A stretch of DNA of 41,748 nucleotides from a virus, in IMG/VR virus record IMGVR_UViG_3300043411_000559, positions 1 through 41,748 of that record. One strand, 5' to 3'. Every line of letters begins with the position of its first letter. The first letter of the stretch is position 1. Both the position numbers and the translations under genes were made by a program. Of the stretch, positions 21,241-30,500 are shown one piece after another. The notes under the pieces are model-generated. The model saw nothing but the letters and a program-made list of their open reading frames with translations, did no database searches and was not told where the DNA came from.

Positions 21241-22628
21241 TCGTCAGCCCACGCCCACGAAATGTCGGTATCGCTGTGCTGCACCACCATGTACACGCTG
21301 ACCGTCAAACTTGCCGCTGCGCCATCTCCGGCGAAATCGGCTTGGTCAACATCAACAGTTAAAGAGTCACCCTCGTAGAGCATCACAACATCAGGAACAG
21401 TTCGAATCCCTATCAGATCCCCAACTGCAACCTCCGGACGGTTGGCTTGTGTCGTGTAGATAGTTGTAGAAGTAGGAGTCGCGTCAGCTTCCGAATACCT
21501 GTTGACATCAACAATGATCGCGTCCGTATCCGGCGCCACACCCAAAGCGGCTCGACACCCTATGATTTGTGCTCGGTCGAACTCGCAAATCCACCTGTAC
21601 GTGCCTTCAGCCACTTGCGGTGTTTCCTTTGCGAACGTAGCGATATGCGGCACCACGTTGCGGCCTGGTGGAAGATAACCTTGGACTTCTTCAACGTCCG
21701 TCAACAGAATCTTCGAAGGTGAATCTGTAGTTTGGGCAAACGCCGGTGGCGCCCCAGTAGTAGTCCCAGCCCCAACATCTGTGTACTCAGGTGTGATGAT
21801 TCCAGAACCCTCACTGGTTTCCTCAACCACCCAGTCCAAGAAACTGTCTTCGTAGTCTGCCGACACATACGTCCGGTAGATCCGCCACGTGTACCCGGCC
21901 GGAACTGTTGGGGTAGCCCCAGGCAAGCTAACGACCACACTGTTAGAAGAGTTCGTGGTGTTAGCTACCGGTAGCGTACGGTCACAGTCCGCTGTTACCG
22001 TGTTGTTATCAACATAGGTATCTGGCGGGGTAGCAATTTCCATGTCAACAGAAGCCAAGTAGAAATACTTGGTGTTGCCAGGCTTGCGTCGATAGATGTT
22101 GAATCCTGATGCCCCATTGGGAAGCGTCGGAAGCGTCAACGTTATCTTGTTAGTCGAAGTAGTTGTCGGCACGGTCACATAAGCCGGGTTCAACGCTTTC
22201 GTTTCAGAAGTATTGAAATCGACGTAAGCACTCAAAACATAGAAGTAGTTGCCTGGCAGATGCGTTCCACCTGTGGTAGAAACTGTCAGAGTGGACGCTG
22301 CCGGGGTCGTGACAGCTTCCGGAGTATCAACATACGCTTCAGGAGAAGCAGCGGACTCGTTGCCCAAAGAATCGACCAAAGTGTACTTGTACCGCACCCG
22401 TTCAGACGCGTCGATATAACCACCAACGGTGTCTAACGTCAACTCCAACGGAAGAGACGGACTCGTAGCCGCCGACGTTGCACCGTTATGACGATGCGAC
22501 TCCGCACCGATCTCAAGCAGACGATCTATCTGCTCACGATCTGCTTTCGTATACTTGTAACCGTCTTCATCGAAATCGTCACCCGACTCCAATGTCTTCA
22601 ATTTGAAACGATCCGTAGTTCCTGACAT
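21237..22628 (-). CDS. Minor tail protein with FN3-like repeats
   Basis: The 463-residue protein opens with a helical stretch (residues 1-45). Repeated beta domains of the fibronectin III kind follow, each with GNYFYVLSAYV- or RYKYTLVDSLGNES-like strands and GFNIYRRKP or YTWRIYRT motifs, between about residues 65 and 290. A separate C-terminal beta domain follows from about 330. FN3 repeats in phage tails bind or decorate the cell surface. It overlaps the LamG-type gene (ATGA) and probably forms part of the tail tip or side fibres. I do not see a receptor-specific motif. Confidence 0.68.
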   Translation of the reverse strand: MSGTTDRFKLKTLESGDDFDEDGYKYTKADREQIDRLLEIGAESHRHNGATSAATSPSLPLELTLDTVGGYIDASERVRYKYTLVDSLGNESAASPEAYVDTPEAVTTPAASTLTVSTTGGTHLPGNYFYVLSAYVDFNTSETKALNPAYVTVPTTTSTNKITLTLPTLPNGASGFNIYRRKPGNTKYFYLASVDMEIATPPDTYVDNNTVTADCDRTLPVANTTNSSNSVVVSLPGATPTVPAGYTWRIYRTYVSADYEDSFLDWVVEETSEGSGIITPEYTDVGAGTTTGAPPAFAQTTDSPSKILLTDVEEVQGYLPPGRNVVPHIATFAKETPQVAEGTYRWICEFDRAQIIGCRAALGVAPDTDAIIVDVNRYSEADATPTSTTIYTTQANRPEVAVGDLIGIRTVPDVVMLYEGDSLTVDVDQADFAGDGAAASLTVSVYMVVQHSDTDISWAWADE

Positions 22629-22634
22629 ATCTCC

Positions 22635-22844
22635 CTATTCCCTCACCGCTCGACTATCAACTTGCAACGCTTCGATCTCAGTCCTATCCCTACACCACAT
22701 ACCATCGGTAAAATCTGTTGTTGGATTGACGTCATCCATAACAGTGGAACCAAGTCTTGAATCTGGACGAACAGCTTTCGAAGATCCGGCAACAACATCA
22801 ACCGGCCGATACGGTGGACAACACGTGATAAGCCAAACAGCCAT
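22635..22844 (-). CDS. Small minor tail-region protein (69 aa)
   Basis: The ATG at 22844 lies one base after the propeller-like gene stop. The 69-residue product begins MAVWLITCCPPYRPVDVVAG and contains TDGMWCRDRTEIEAL. It has a Cys pair but no recognised motif. A longer start at 22913 would overlap the upstream gene by 68 bases, so the short form is preferred. Its place among tail genes suggests a small structural or assembly protein. Confidence 0.55.
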   Translation of the reverse strand: MAVWLITCCPPYRPVDVVAGSSKAVRPDSRLGSTVMDDVNPTTDFTDGMWCRDRTEIEALQVDSRAVRE

Positions 22845-22845
22845 A

Positions 22846-23661
22846 TCAACCCCCTCCCGATTGTTCAGAGAAAGCCAAATCCGTTCCGTTTGAACCCAGC
22901 CCGTTAGTCCCATAGAAATCCTTGTTAGGGGGACCGCTCTGCAAATCGTCAGGATAAACCGTCCACGTCGGGAACTCTATCACACATTCCTCAAGAGAAG
23001 AAGGAGAAATCCTGATGATAGTTCCCTGAGAGTCAGCAACATACACTGAATCCCCGTTCGGAACCAGATCGTTAATGACTTCAAGAGTAGAAACCAGGGG
23101 GAAAGAATCCACCACTGTTCCGTTACGTTGAAATCTTTGAATCAACGGTGCGGCGTCAGGCCATGACGCCACCCAAACCAAATCATCGGGACCCAAAGTC
23201 ACATTCGGATTGTCGTAAGCCGTCGCCACCGACTCGGCAAGAAGAGTCTCTGTCAACGTGTCAAAATCGTAGCTGTACAAATTCCAGTCCCCAGCGAAAA
23301 TCGGCTGCCGGAACCAGAACGCAGTATTAGTGGCTATGTCCAGCCAAAAGAAAGACACAGCGGTCAAGAAGATCCGCTCAGGGTCGGTCTGGTCATACTC
23401 GTGGTAAGCGCCTTCTTTTGGGATTCTCCACATGCCACCAGTTGCAGCGTACAAATAGGTGGAATCTACCGCTATGTCAGACGGCTGACCGAATCCGTCA
23501 CCAACCACAAACTTGGCGCGTGGAATCAACACGTTGTCCACGATAGATCCAACAGTTTGAGTATCAGGGCTTATGTACCACACCCTATCTGGCCCTTCGG
23601 GTTCAAGGGCAATGCGACCGACATAATCCTCGTTGATCTGAGTAGCCGTGCAGTCACACAT
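22846..23661 (-). CDS. Propeller-like minor tail protein
   Basis: From ATG 23661 (overlapping the previous stop, TGATG) the 271-residue protein shows repeated strand-turn units: GRIALEPEGPDRVWYISPD, GFGQPSDIAVDSTYLYAA, PNVTLGPDDLVWVASW, VINDLVPNGDSVYVADSQ and GLGSNGTDLAFSE. The pattern D(I/L)AxDxxxLYxA repeated about every 45 residues resembles NHL/six-bladed beta propellers. Such propellers in tails may bind glycans. An earlier start at 23832 would lie in the upstream gene and is rejected. The fold call is by eye. Confidence 0.65.
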   Translation of the reverse strand: MCDCTATQINEDYVGRIALEPEGPDRVWYISPDTQTVGSIVDNVLIPRAKFVVGDGFGQPSDIAVDSTYLYAATGGMWRIPKEGAYHEYDQTDPERIFLTAVSFFWLDIATNTAFWFRQPIFAGDWNLYSYDFDTLTETLLAESVATAYDNPNVTLGPDDLVWVASWPDAAPLIQRFQRNGTVVDSFPLVSTLEVINDLVPNGDSVYVADSQGTIIRISPSSLEECVIEFPTWTVYPDDLQSGPPNKDFYGTNGLGSNGTDLAFSEQSGGG

Positions 23662-24098
23662 CAGAGAGTATCTCCAAGATCCGAAGCTCCACTGTTCCCA
23701 GGCGCACGAAAAGCTTTGCCCTGGAACACACAATGAATCAGCACCCTCTGATCGGCTGCACCCAAAGCCACGACCGCCAGCGTACACCCGATGTAATACT
23801 TGCGCTGATCCGACTTCTCTTTCAAGTTCCAACCGACAACTGTAGCAGAAGACACAGGGAACGAACCCGCCACAGGACTATGATTCATTCCCAACTCTGC
23901 ACCAAACGTAAACGTAGGCTTCTCAACAAACTGAACAGGAAAATCGAAATCGACAGTGACTTCTCCCGAACCCTTCACCTTCACTGTGCCGGTCACAACG
24001 GTATGCTTGATAGAAGAATTGTCGACGCGTTCCAACTCCTGACGGCGGCGCTCCAAAGCGTACTGAGGGCTGCGACGGAAACTGGCGTGAGAGACCAT
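23661..24098 (-). CDS. Minor tail protein (about 145 aa)
   Basis: From ATG 24098 (overlapping the previous stop) the protein has a basic helical N terminus (RRSPQYALERRRQELERV) and a beta-rich remainder (TVVTGTVKVKGSGEVTVDFD, FVEKPTFTFGAELG, YYIGCTLAVVALG). This resembles the short beta-sandwich proteins often found in tail-tip clusters. It may attach a fibre or bind host surface. No specific family is recognised. Confidence 0.6.
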   Translation of the reverse strand: MVSHASFRRSPQYALERRRQELERVDNSSIKHTVVTGTVKVKGSGEVTVDFDFPVQFVEKPTFTFGAELGMNHSPVAGSFPVSSATVVGWNLKEKSDQRKYYIGCTLAVVALGAADQRVLIHCVFQGKAFRAPGNSGASDLGDTL

Positions 24099-24241
24099 CA
24101 AGAAGCCTTATCTGTCGGATCTACCGGTCCGTTGAAGTTGCCTGTAACCGCATCACGTGCAGCTTTCGAACTTGTTCCAGACAAGAACGCTTTCAATTCT
24201 TCACTTACAGTGACTACACGATCCGTGTTGTCCGTTGCCAT
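24098..24241 (-). CDS. Small protein (47 aa) after the tail-tip gene
   Basis: ATG 24241 has AGGAGG 6 bases upstream, one of the best ribosome binding sites in the window, and the TGA overlaps the start of the next gene. The product runs from MATDNTDRVVTVSEELKAFL to a soluble tail ending in DPTDKAS. No motif is recognised. The strong ribosome binding site suggests high expression, perhaps as a structural or assembly factor. Confidence 0.6.
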   Translation of the reverse strand: MATDNTDRVVTVSEELKAFLSGTSSKAARDAVTGNFNGPVDPTDKAS

Positions 24242-24251
24242 AACCATCCTC

Positions 24252-27179
24252 CTACAAATCTGTCGTAATGATACGACTGCCTCTACGTTGAGTGCCTGTA
24301 CCCAAGTCCACTATAGCCCAATCGTCGGTGTCGCCCAGCCAATGCGTTGTCAACGTCATGGTGTACTCGCCTGTCTTCAAATCGTGTGACCGAGAAACTC
24401 CACGCACATAATGAATGTAGGTCTCTCCGGTCTGACGTTCCAAAATGCGTACCTGATCATTGATTCCAATAGCAGGGTTAGCGACACAGCTAACAGAACC
24501 AGTACGAGAAGCGAACCAGATGTGCATGGCTATCAACTCGGCCATGACCTTCTGTTCCGCTTTGGACTGGAACACGCCGTTCGTCCACAAAGCTGGCTTA
24601 ACCATGCCCTTCAGAATGTTCCGAGTGTACGGTCTGAACTTTGTAACCAGATTGCCTTTTTGCGAACCTCCAATGGGGTCTTCCTCAGCAATGATGATCA
24701 CAGACCTGGCGTCAGTGTCATTGAAGTTAGTAGAGTAATCCGTTAGATGTACCCGTTCATCAATCTCAGGAATGAAGTTAGTCTGCACTCCTACCTCATC
24801 GAAGTTGCCTGGCGCCCACCAGTTAGGTGACTCGAAATGGGCAGCACCCTGACCATCAATGTAGAAGACATACCCTACGATCTCTTTGATCGTGGTGATG
24901 GCATCCATGACCGGCTTCTTGTCAAAGATTTCATCCGGTAGACACTCCGGCGAGTACGCTCCGGTATCTTCGATGTTGCCGTACACCGGCGCACGTTCCG
25001 TGGAAGAAAACGGTTCAGTAAACAACACCCAACCAGACCATCTCAAAAGACGTCTCACGATTCCGGCGTAATCCTTGTAGTTGCCAGTACGACGCAAAGT
25101 GGAATGGCCTTCTTCGACGGAACCCCAATCCTCAAAGTTGCCGAACGTCTTGAATGACGTGTAGGCAGTAGGCAAAGCGTAACCGCTGTTAGTGCCGTTA
25201 GGAATGATATCCCACACGAGATGTGCAGCCCAGTTCTGCTGATGCTGCTCAGGCAGATCACCTTTGTGTTGACAAGCTCCGAACGCGAACACTTCGCCAG
25301 ATCCGGATACAACCCAATACCCTGTACCGGCAGCGTTTCTCTTGATCGCAGTGTAACGTTCGTCGCCTTCAAGTTCTGAAGCGGGAGGACTGCCGTAACC
25401 CGTCACGGTGCCAATGGCGTCAACCGTACCGGAACGGGAATGCAACAACCAGTAGCCGCCAGGGTCCGTTGGATGGGACTCAATGCCGTGGACCCAATCG
25501 TTCGCAGCAGCAGGGGAACCGTTGCCTGCATGAACAGCGTCACCGAACTCGTAAACACGACCGCCCTTAGTGACGATCCAGTAGCCTTGACCTGAAGGAG
25601 TCAACGCGAAATCCATGCAGTTGTTTGTCGTCACCCCGAGCGTGGACATGTCACCATAGTGGTGTGCGTCTCCATACGCCGTGATGCGACCTTGGCTATC
25701 TAACGTGTAGTAGCCTTCAGCCGTCTTGGTTCCCCTGATGGCAAGAGTGTTGACGCTAGACGAAGACCCACCAAAAGAAGTAGCAGCCGAACCGTGCGGT
25801 GTGGAAACGTTAATGTCGTAGATGTGGGCGTCTCCGAAAGCGTTCACTTGGCCGTTGTTTCGAACTTGCCAATACCCTGAGTTGTTGGCATTCAATGTAC
25901 TTGAAGCAAACGCACCGCCAGTGACAACCGGAGTGATGTTCACCTTCGATTGCATCTTGGCAGCCAGTTCCCTGACACCAGCACGATAATGGTACGGACC
26001 CCACTGAGAGTTCACAAGGTTCGTGAACGTCACACGGATCTTCTCAGCTTTGTAATGCCGCGGCAAAGCGTACCACTGCCCTTGTTCCCAGGGGACACCG
26101 GCCTGCATGACATAAGGAACCTGAGCCGTGTTGGCACCAGTGTAAATTCCGACCCCACCCGTGGCGTAAGGGATCTGGTTAGACCCAACCCATTCGCCTT
26201 CTTCGAATACGGACACATACATCTGATAGTTGCCGCCCCAAGGATGCACATAGATTTGGTTCACGTCGGAACCATCAGTGCACATCTCAATCCACTCCAC
26301 GGCGTATGGGGCCGACTGCTGCGAGTTGCCTACACTCAACCAGAAAGTGTTAGCGTTACCGTCAAAAGCGTCAGAAGGGCGGTGACCGTGCACGGCAGCA
26401 TTAGTTCCATACCAGACGTCCGAACCAGAGTTCCTAGAAGAACCATACGAACAACCGTAATGCGGGTTGACGTCACCGGCAACATACTTGAACTTCTCGG
26501 AGTTGTCGATCTTCTGTTCCACATACCGAAACCGGCACCAATGAGACGGATACCATTTCTTCGGGATCAACGGAGGGTACAACTGCTGATCCAACAGCAG
26601 TTTAGCCATGTCGCGGCACTTCAGATTGATCCTACCACCAGTATCAACAGTTACCTCGTCAACCAGCCAAGTTCCAGAATGAATCAGATTGCCGTCAGCG
26701 ACCGCATCTTCCAACGTCTTGTCGTGTCCACCGAAACCCTCGTACTGTCGGATCAAAGCGTTTGGGGTAAGAACATTTTCCCACTCGTTTGTTTCATGTG
26801 ACCAACGGGCTTGAGAATCAGGGGAAACCCCACGGGTGTGAGTCAAGTATCCTGGCTGCCCCAACTGTCCAGGCACGTTAGCGACATTGTTGGCGTCCAT
26901 CCACTGGTTGTTGATCGTGATGTTGCAAGTAGCAGCATCCGAATCAATACTGGCATCCATGCTCCAAGAAGCAATGTTCGGAATCTCTGTTTCGATCTGG
27001 TTCGTAGTGTCAGCGCGCTGAAACCAACGGTAAGGACCGTACTTAGACTTGCCTACCGTTGCAGCGGTCTTAGTCAGATAGTAGGCTTCTTCCACAGTGA
27101 AACGTGAACAAGGCTTATCCGTACCAACGAAAGGACCGCCACGATCCCATACATCAAAAATCTCTGGTGCCGTTCTCAT
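24252..27179 (-). CDS. Large tail-tip protein with discoidin-like region and GYW/FGD repeats
   Basis: From ATG 27179 the protein has 975 residues. The N- and C-terminal parts carry tail-tip (baseplate hub-like) sequence. At about 240-350 a discoidin/F5-8 type C-like region is seen (AAVHGHRPSDAFDGNANTFW). At about 430-640 there are five units such as GYWQVRNNGQVNAFGDAHIY, GYYTLDSQGRITAYGDAHHY, GYWIVTKGGRVYEFGDAVHA, GYWLLHSRSGTVDAIGTVTG and GYWVVSGSGEVFAFGACQHK. This is a repeat known from secreted actinobacterial proteins. The repeats probably form a propeller-like unit exposed for host binding. The insertion of host-type modules into the tail tip is unusual. Confidence 0.83.
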   Translation of the reverse strand: MRTAPEIFDVWDRGGPFVGTDKPCSRFTVEEAYYLTKTAATVGKSKYGPYRWFQRADTTNQIETEIPNIASWSMDASIDSDAATCNITINNQWMDANNVANVPGQLGQPGYLTHTRGVSPDSQARWSHETNEWENVLTPNALIRQYEGFGGHDKTLEDAVADGNLIHSGTWLVDEVTVDTGGRINLKCRDMAKLLLDQQLYPPLIPKKWYPSHWCRFRYVEQKIDNSEKFKYVAGDVNPHYGCSYGSSRNSGSDVWYGTNAAVHGHRPSDAFDGNANTFWLSVGNSQQSAPYAVEWIEMCTDGSDVNQIYVHPWGGNYQMYVSVFEEGEWVGSNQIPYATGGVGIYTGANTAQVPYVMQAGVPWEQGQWYALPRHYKAEKIRVTFTNLVNSQWGPYHYRAGVRELAAKMQSKVNITPVVTGGAFASSTLNANNSGYWQVRNNGQVNAFGDAHIYDINVSTPHGSAATSFGGSSSSVNTLAIRGTKTAEGYYTLDSQGRITAYGDAHHYGDMSTLGVTTNNCMDFALTPSGQGYWIVTKGGRVYEFGDAVHAGNGSPAAANDWVHGIESHPTDPGGYWLLHSRSGTVDAIGTVTGYGSPPASELEGDERYTAIKRNAAGTGYWVVSGSGEVFAFGACQHKGDLPEQHQQNWAAHLVWDIIPNGTNSGYALPTAYTSFKTFGNFEDWGSVEEGHSTLRRTGNYKDYAGIVRRLLRWSGWVLFTEPFSSTERAPVYGNIEDTGAYSPECLPDEIFDKKPVMDAITTIKEIVGYVFYIDGQGAAHFESPNWWAPGNFDEVGVQTNFIPEIDERVHLTDYSTNFNDTDARSVIIIAEEDPIGGSQKGNLVTKFRPYTRNILKGMVKPALWTNGVFQSKAEQKVMAELIAMHIWFASRTGSVSCVANPAIGINDQVRILERQTGETYIHYVRGVSRSHDLKTGEYTMTLTTHWLGDTDDWAIVDLGTGTQRRGSRIITTDL

Positions 27180-27180
27180 A

Positions 27181-27564
27181 TCAATCCCAATCAAGGATGG
27201 TATAGCGAAGCGTGTACGAATGCTTCCACGGCGAATGAACAGCACGTTCACGTTTAGGCTCGAAAGCCGTAATGTAAACCATGAAAACACGACCCAAATC
27301 ATCAGTAATCTGAATCTGGTGACGCTTAGTATACCACAACAAGAGAGCATCGTGATGCTCTTGCGTCAAGATCGTTCCAGTGATCTCTATTTCCTTCGTT
27401 TCGTCTTGACCTTCGAACATCAAAACCTTACCGTCAGGAGCAGACGTGTTCTGATACGCGATGTTCTTCCGGTAAGAAGGAGAACCACCTTCAGCCGGGT
27501 TGATGTCCAATTCGTAGCTAGTTAACGCTGTTGGGTCATAAAAGGTCCATCTCACAAGAGCCAT
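27181..27564 (-). CDS. Distal tail/minor tail protein (127 aa)
   Basis: The 127-residue beta-rich protein (RWTFYDPTALTSYELDINP, IEITGTILTQEHHDALLLWY, HQIQITDDLGRVFMVYITAF, HSYTLRYTILDWD) lies between the tape measure and tail-tip genes, where the distal tail protein is normally found. The strand pattern fits a Dit-type N-terminal domain, and the short length suggests a minimal form. A TGGTATACT extended -10-like sequence inside it might drive the tail-tip genes. The assignment rests on position and fold impression. Confidence 0.65.
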   Translation of the reverse strand: MALVRWTFYDPTALTSYELDINPAEGGSPSYRKNIAYQNTSAPDGKVLMFEGQDETKEIEITGTILTQEHHDALLLWYTKRHQIQITDDLGRVFMVYITAFEPKRERAVHSPWKHSYTLRYTILDWD

Positions 27565-27567
27565 CTA

Positions 27568-30500
27568 CTAGTATCTCCTTGTTCCCGTACTTACTCTGTT
27601 CGTACCCATAGCTTCCGACAAGAACTGCTCAGCGGCAGCTTGATCCATACCGTTGTTTACATACAACACAATGTTGTAGTTCCTCATGTCCTGATATGAT
27701 CCCCCGCCTCCAGGCGTCTGGTTGGTACGACGAACCTCATACAGTGTTGGCAATCCTAGCGTAGTTGGCAAGTTGAACTGGAAATCTGCACCCAACTCGT
27801 CGCGCAACGACTTGATCTGACGGTCCAAATCACGCAACTGCTGGGTCGTTAGATCAGGGATTTCCTTCAACTGCATCAGGTACGCAATGTACTGCTGCTT
27901 GTTGATCTTATCCATGTCATACAAGAAAGCGTAGTCCTGAAGCTTCCTGTCCAACCTGGCGTCACGCAAACCGCCCTGAGCCGAAATGACATCACCCTTA
28001 GCGCGGTTAATGGCAGCATCACCAGCACCGCTAGCCTGCAAGTACGCCAACCGGTCCTTCGCTGTCTTCAAACCAAGCCGTGCCGCCTGGACCGTGTTAC
28101 CACCGTACTCAAACATGGCGTTCAACAGGTCGGCCTGCGAAGCGAACACGTCCTGAATAGCTTCCTGCAAACCGCGATCCGCCCTAATGCGCTGAGCCTG
28201 AGCACTTAACCTTTCAGCTTCAGACGTGGCGTTACGCAACGCCCTATCAGCTTCGGACTGTTCGAACCGTGCCAAAGCAACCGGATCGTTCTCAATGCCA
28301 GCCTTGAACAAATCTGCTTGGGCATCCTCAATGTCTCTTGCGGCTTGCCGCCACTCTTCAAGCCTATCCTGCTGCTCCTGAGCGTAAGCCGCCGCGTCGT
28401 CCCAAGCCTGTGCCTGCTGATCAGCGATATCGGATGCACTGCCCGTAACCCTGTCAACCGGGTTGACATCAACGTTAGGCATGTCCTTGAGAGCATCCTT
28501 CTGCTCGTACAAGCTGCTCAAAGCATCAAGAATGACCGCTCTGGCATCAGTCGTCAAAGACGAGTAGCTCAACAGGATCAGTTTATCTCGAATGGCCTGA
28601 TCAATGAGAGCAGCGACGGCTTCGTTGTAAGACTGCCCCGTCAACACCATCAACGCCGCTATAGCGTCACTGGACTCTTGCAGGAACCCGACAGTCTTCT
28701 TTGCAGCCCCGTTGAACCCTTCAACGAACTCCAATGCTGACTGGTTACCGCGCAACTGCTCCAAGATCAAAGTGACCCTAGTTTCAGGATCAACAGCGAT
28801 ACCGTTCCTCAAAATTGCCAACGCTTCACCGGCACTATCAGCGGCTTCAACCTGAGAATCCAAAAGCTCCTGATTCAAAGCCACGATATCCAAAGCGGTC
28901 TGCCGTCTGGCAGCAGCATCAGTGAACTTAGGGTTCTGCAAAGCTGCTTGCAGTCCGGCTAGCTGGGCTTCCGGTCCGCCGCCACCAGTAGCTTCACCCA
29001 ACGTTTGTGCCAACTCGTTAGCGCCCAAAATCTGCTCAGAGACAAACTTGTTACGAGCGATAATCGTTTCTTGCAGCAACGCTACCGTCTTAGGATCTGG
29101 AGCTAGTCCAACACCACTAATTGCATCGGTGTAAACGCCAATAGCTTTCTCATATGCCTTCTCAACGTCAACGCTGCTATCGCGACCGGCTTCGAAATCT
29201 GTCAATACTGCTTCAAGATCCTGAGAAGCTTCTTCCAGTCCCAACACGGCAGAAGCGGCGGCCCTGTCAGCTTCCTCCTGGGCGTCACTAACCGCCTGGC
29301 TCTGACCAAGACGACCATTGATAGCGTTCCTGGCTTCACGACTGACCTTAGCGGCAGCAGTCAGGTACTCTACAGCATCAGAATAGAACTGGTCGTTCGT
29401 CGGGTCGGTACTGAAGTTGGTGACAACTTCTTCTAGTAGAGCCTGGTCCTTCTCAAACCCTGGTGTGTCCAGATTCTCGAACGCACGCAAAGCAGCCAAG
29501 ATCCGTGGAGCGTCTCTCTGCTGGCTAGCGTCGACACCCGCAGTCCGAAGGTTGCTGGCACCCGTCAACCAAGGTGTGATTGTTGCGACCAGTCCGTCTT
29601 CACGGACCTGGTCACCGAAGCTGTCACGATCAGCGATGAACCGTTCCACATCAGCGCGACTCTGTTGCGACAACTTCTCAACGATCTGCTGTCTAGCTGC
29701 ATCCAGATCACCCTGAACACGGACACGTGACTCCTGTACTTGTGAAACAGCGTAAGCCGCACCGGCAACCGCCAACAATTGTCCTACACCAGATCCGCCG
29801 ATAGCACCCTGAGAGCCAAGGGCGCGGCCAGGCCCACGAAGACCCTGGCTACGGAGAGACCCCGCTCCTGTTCTAAGTCCGCCTGCCAACCCGCCAAGAG
29901 TAGGTCCGTTCTGTGCGGCTGCACTAATATTCGCTGGGATTCGACCGATCTTCTCACCGAAGCCAGAACCCATCGTTACCTGAATCAGCTTAATGACAGC
30001 CAGGATAGCCAACAGCTTGCCAGGGATACCACCCAACAAACCATTGAAATCAGAGAACAGAGTAACAATGCCGCCCAGCACGTCTAACAAGAACGAGAAC
30101 GAAGACACCAAAGTCTTCAGAGCGTCACCCAAACCGGCCTCATACAAATCAATGCCGAACTGGCGGAACTCTTCAGCCAACTTCGCTACCTGCTGCGACA
30201 ACGTTTCCTGCAACTTGGCGTAACGGGCCGCCAACACGTTGTTGTCGCGAGAAGTAGCGTTGATCTCCTGCATCAACAAATCGCCGTCTTCGAAAGCGGC
30301 TAGAATGGCAGAAGCCTCACGACGACCACCAAGCAAGTTGATAACGAAGTCCTGAGAATCCTTAGACATCGAAGAGAAGGCTTCAGACAGACCCAAGAAC
30401 ACAGGTGCGGCATCACCCGATGCAACAGCTTGCAAGAACTCGGGGTTGTTCAAAGAATCGTTGCTCTGAGCCAACTGGTACAACTCTTCCTTCGCTTCAG

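Noticed and set aside
23662-23832. Longer start for the propeller-like gene
   Set aside because: It would overlap the upstream tail gene almost fully; ATG 23661 with a TGATG overlap is consistent with neighbouring genes.
25950-26801. Open frame of 283 codons on the plus strand opposite the tail-tip gene
   Set aside because: Shadow of the tail-tip gene with no motif and no start signal.
24252-27350. Earlier start of the tail-tip gene at 27350
   Set aside because: It would overlap the distal tail gene by about 170 bases and adds a hydrophobic shadow-like stretch; ATG 27179 directly after the upstream stop is better.
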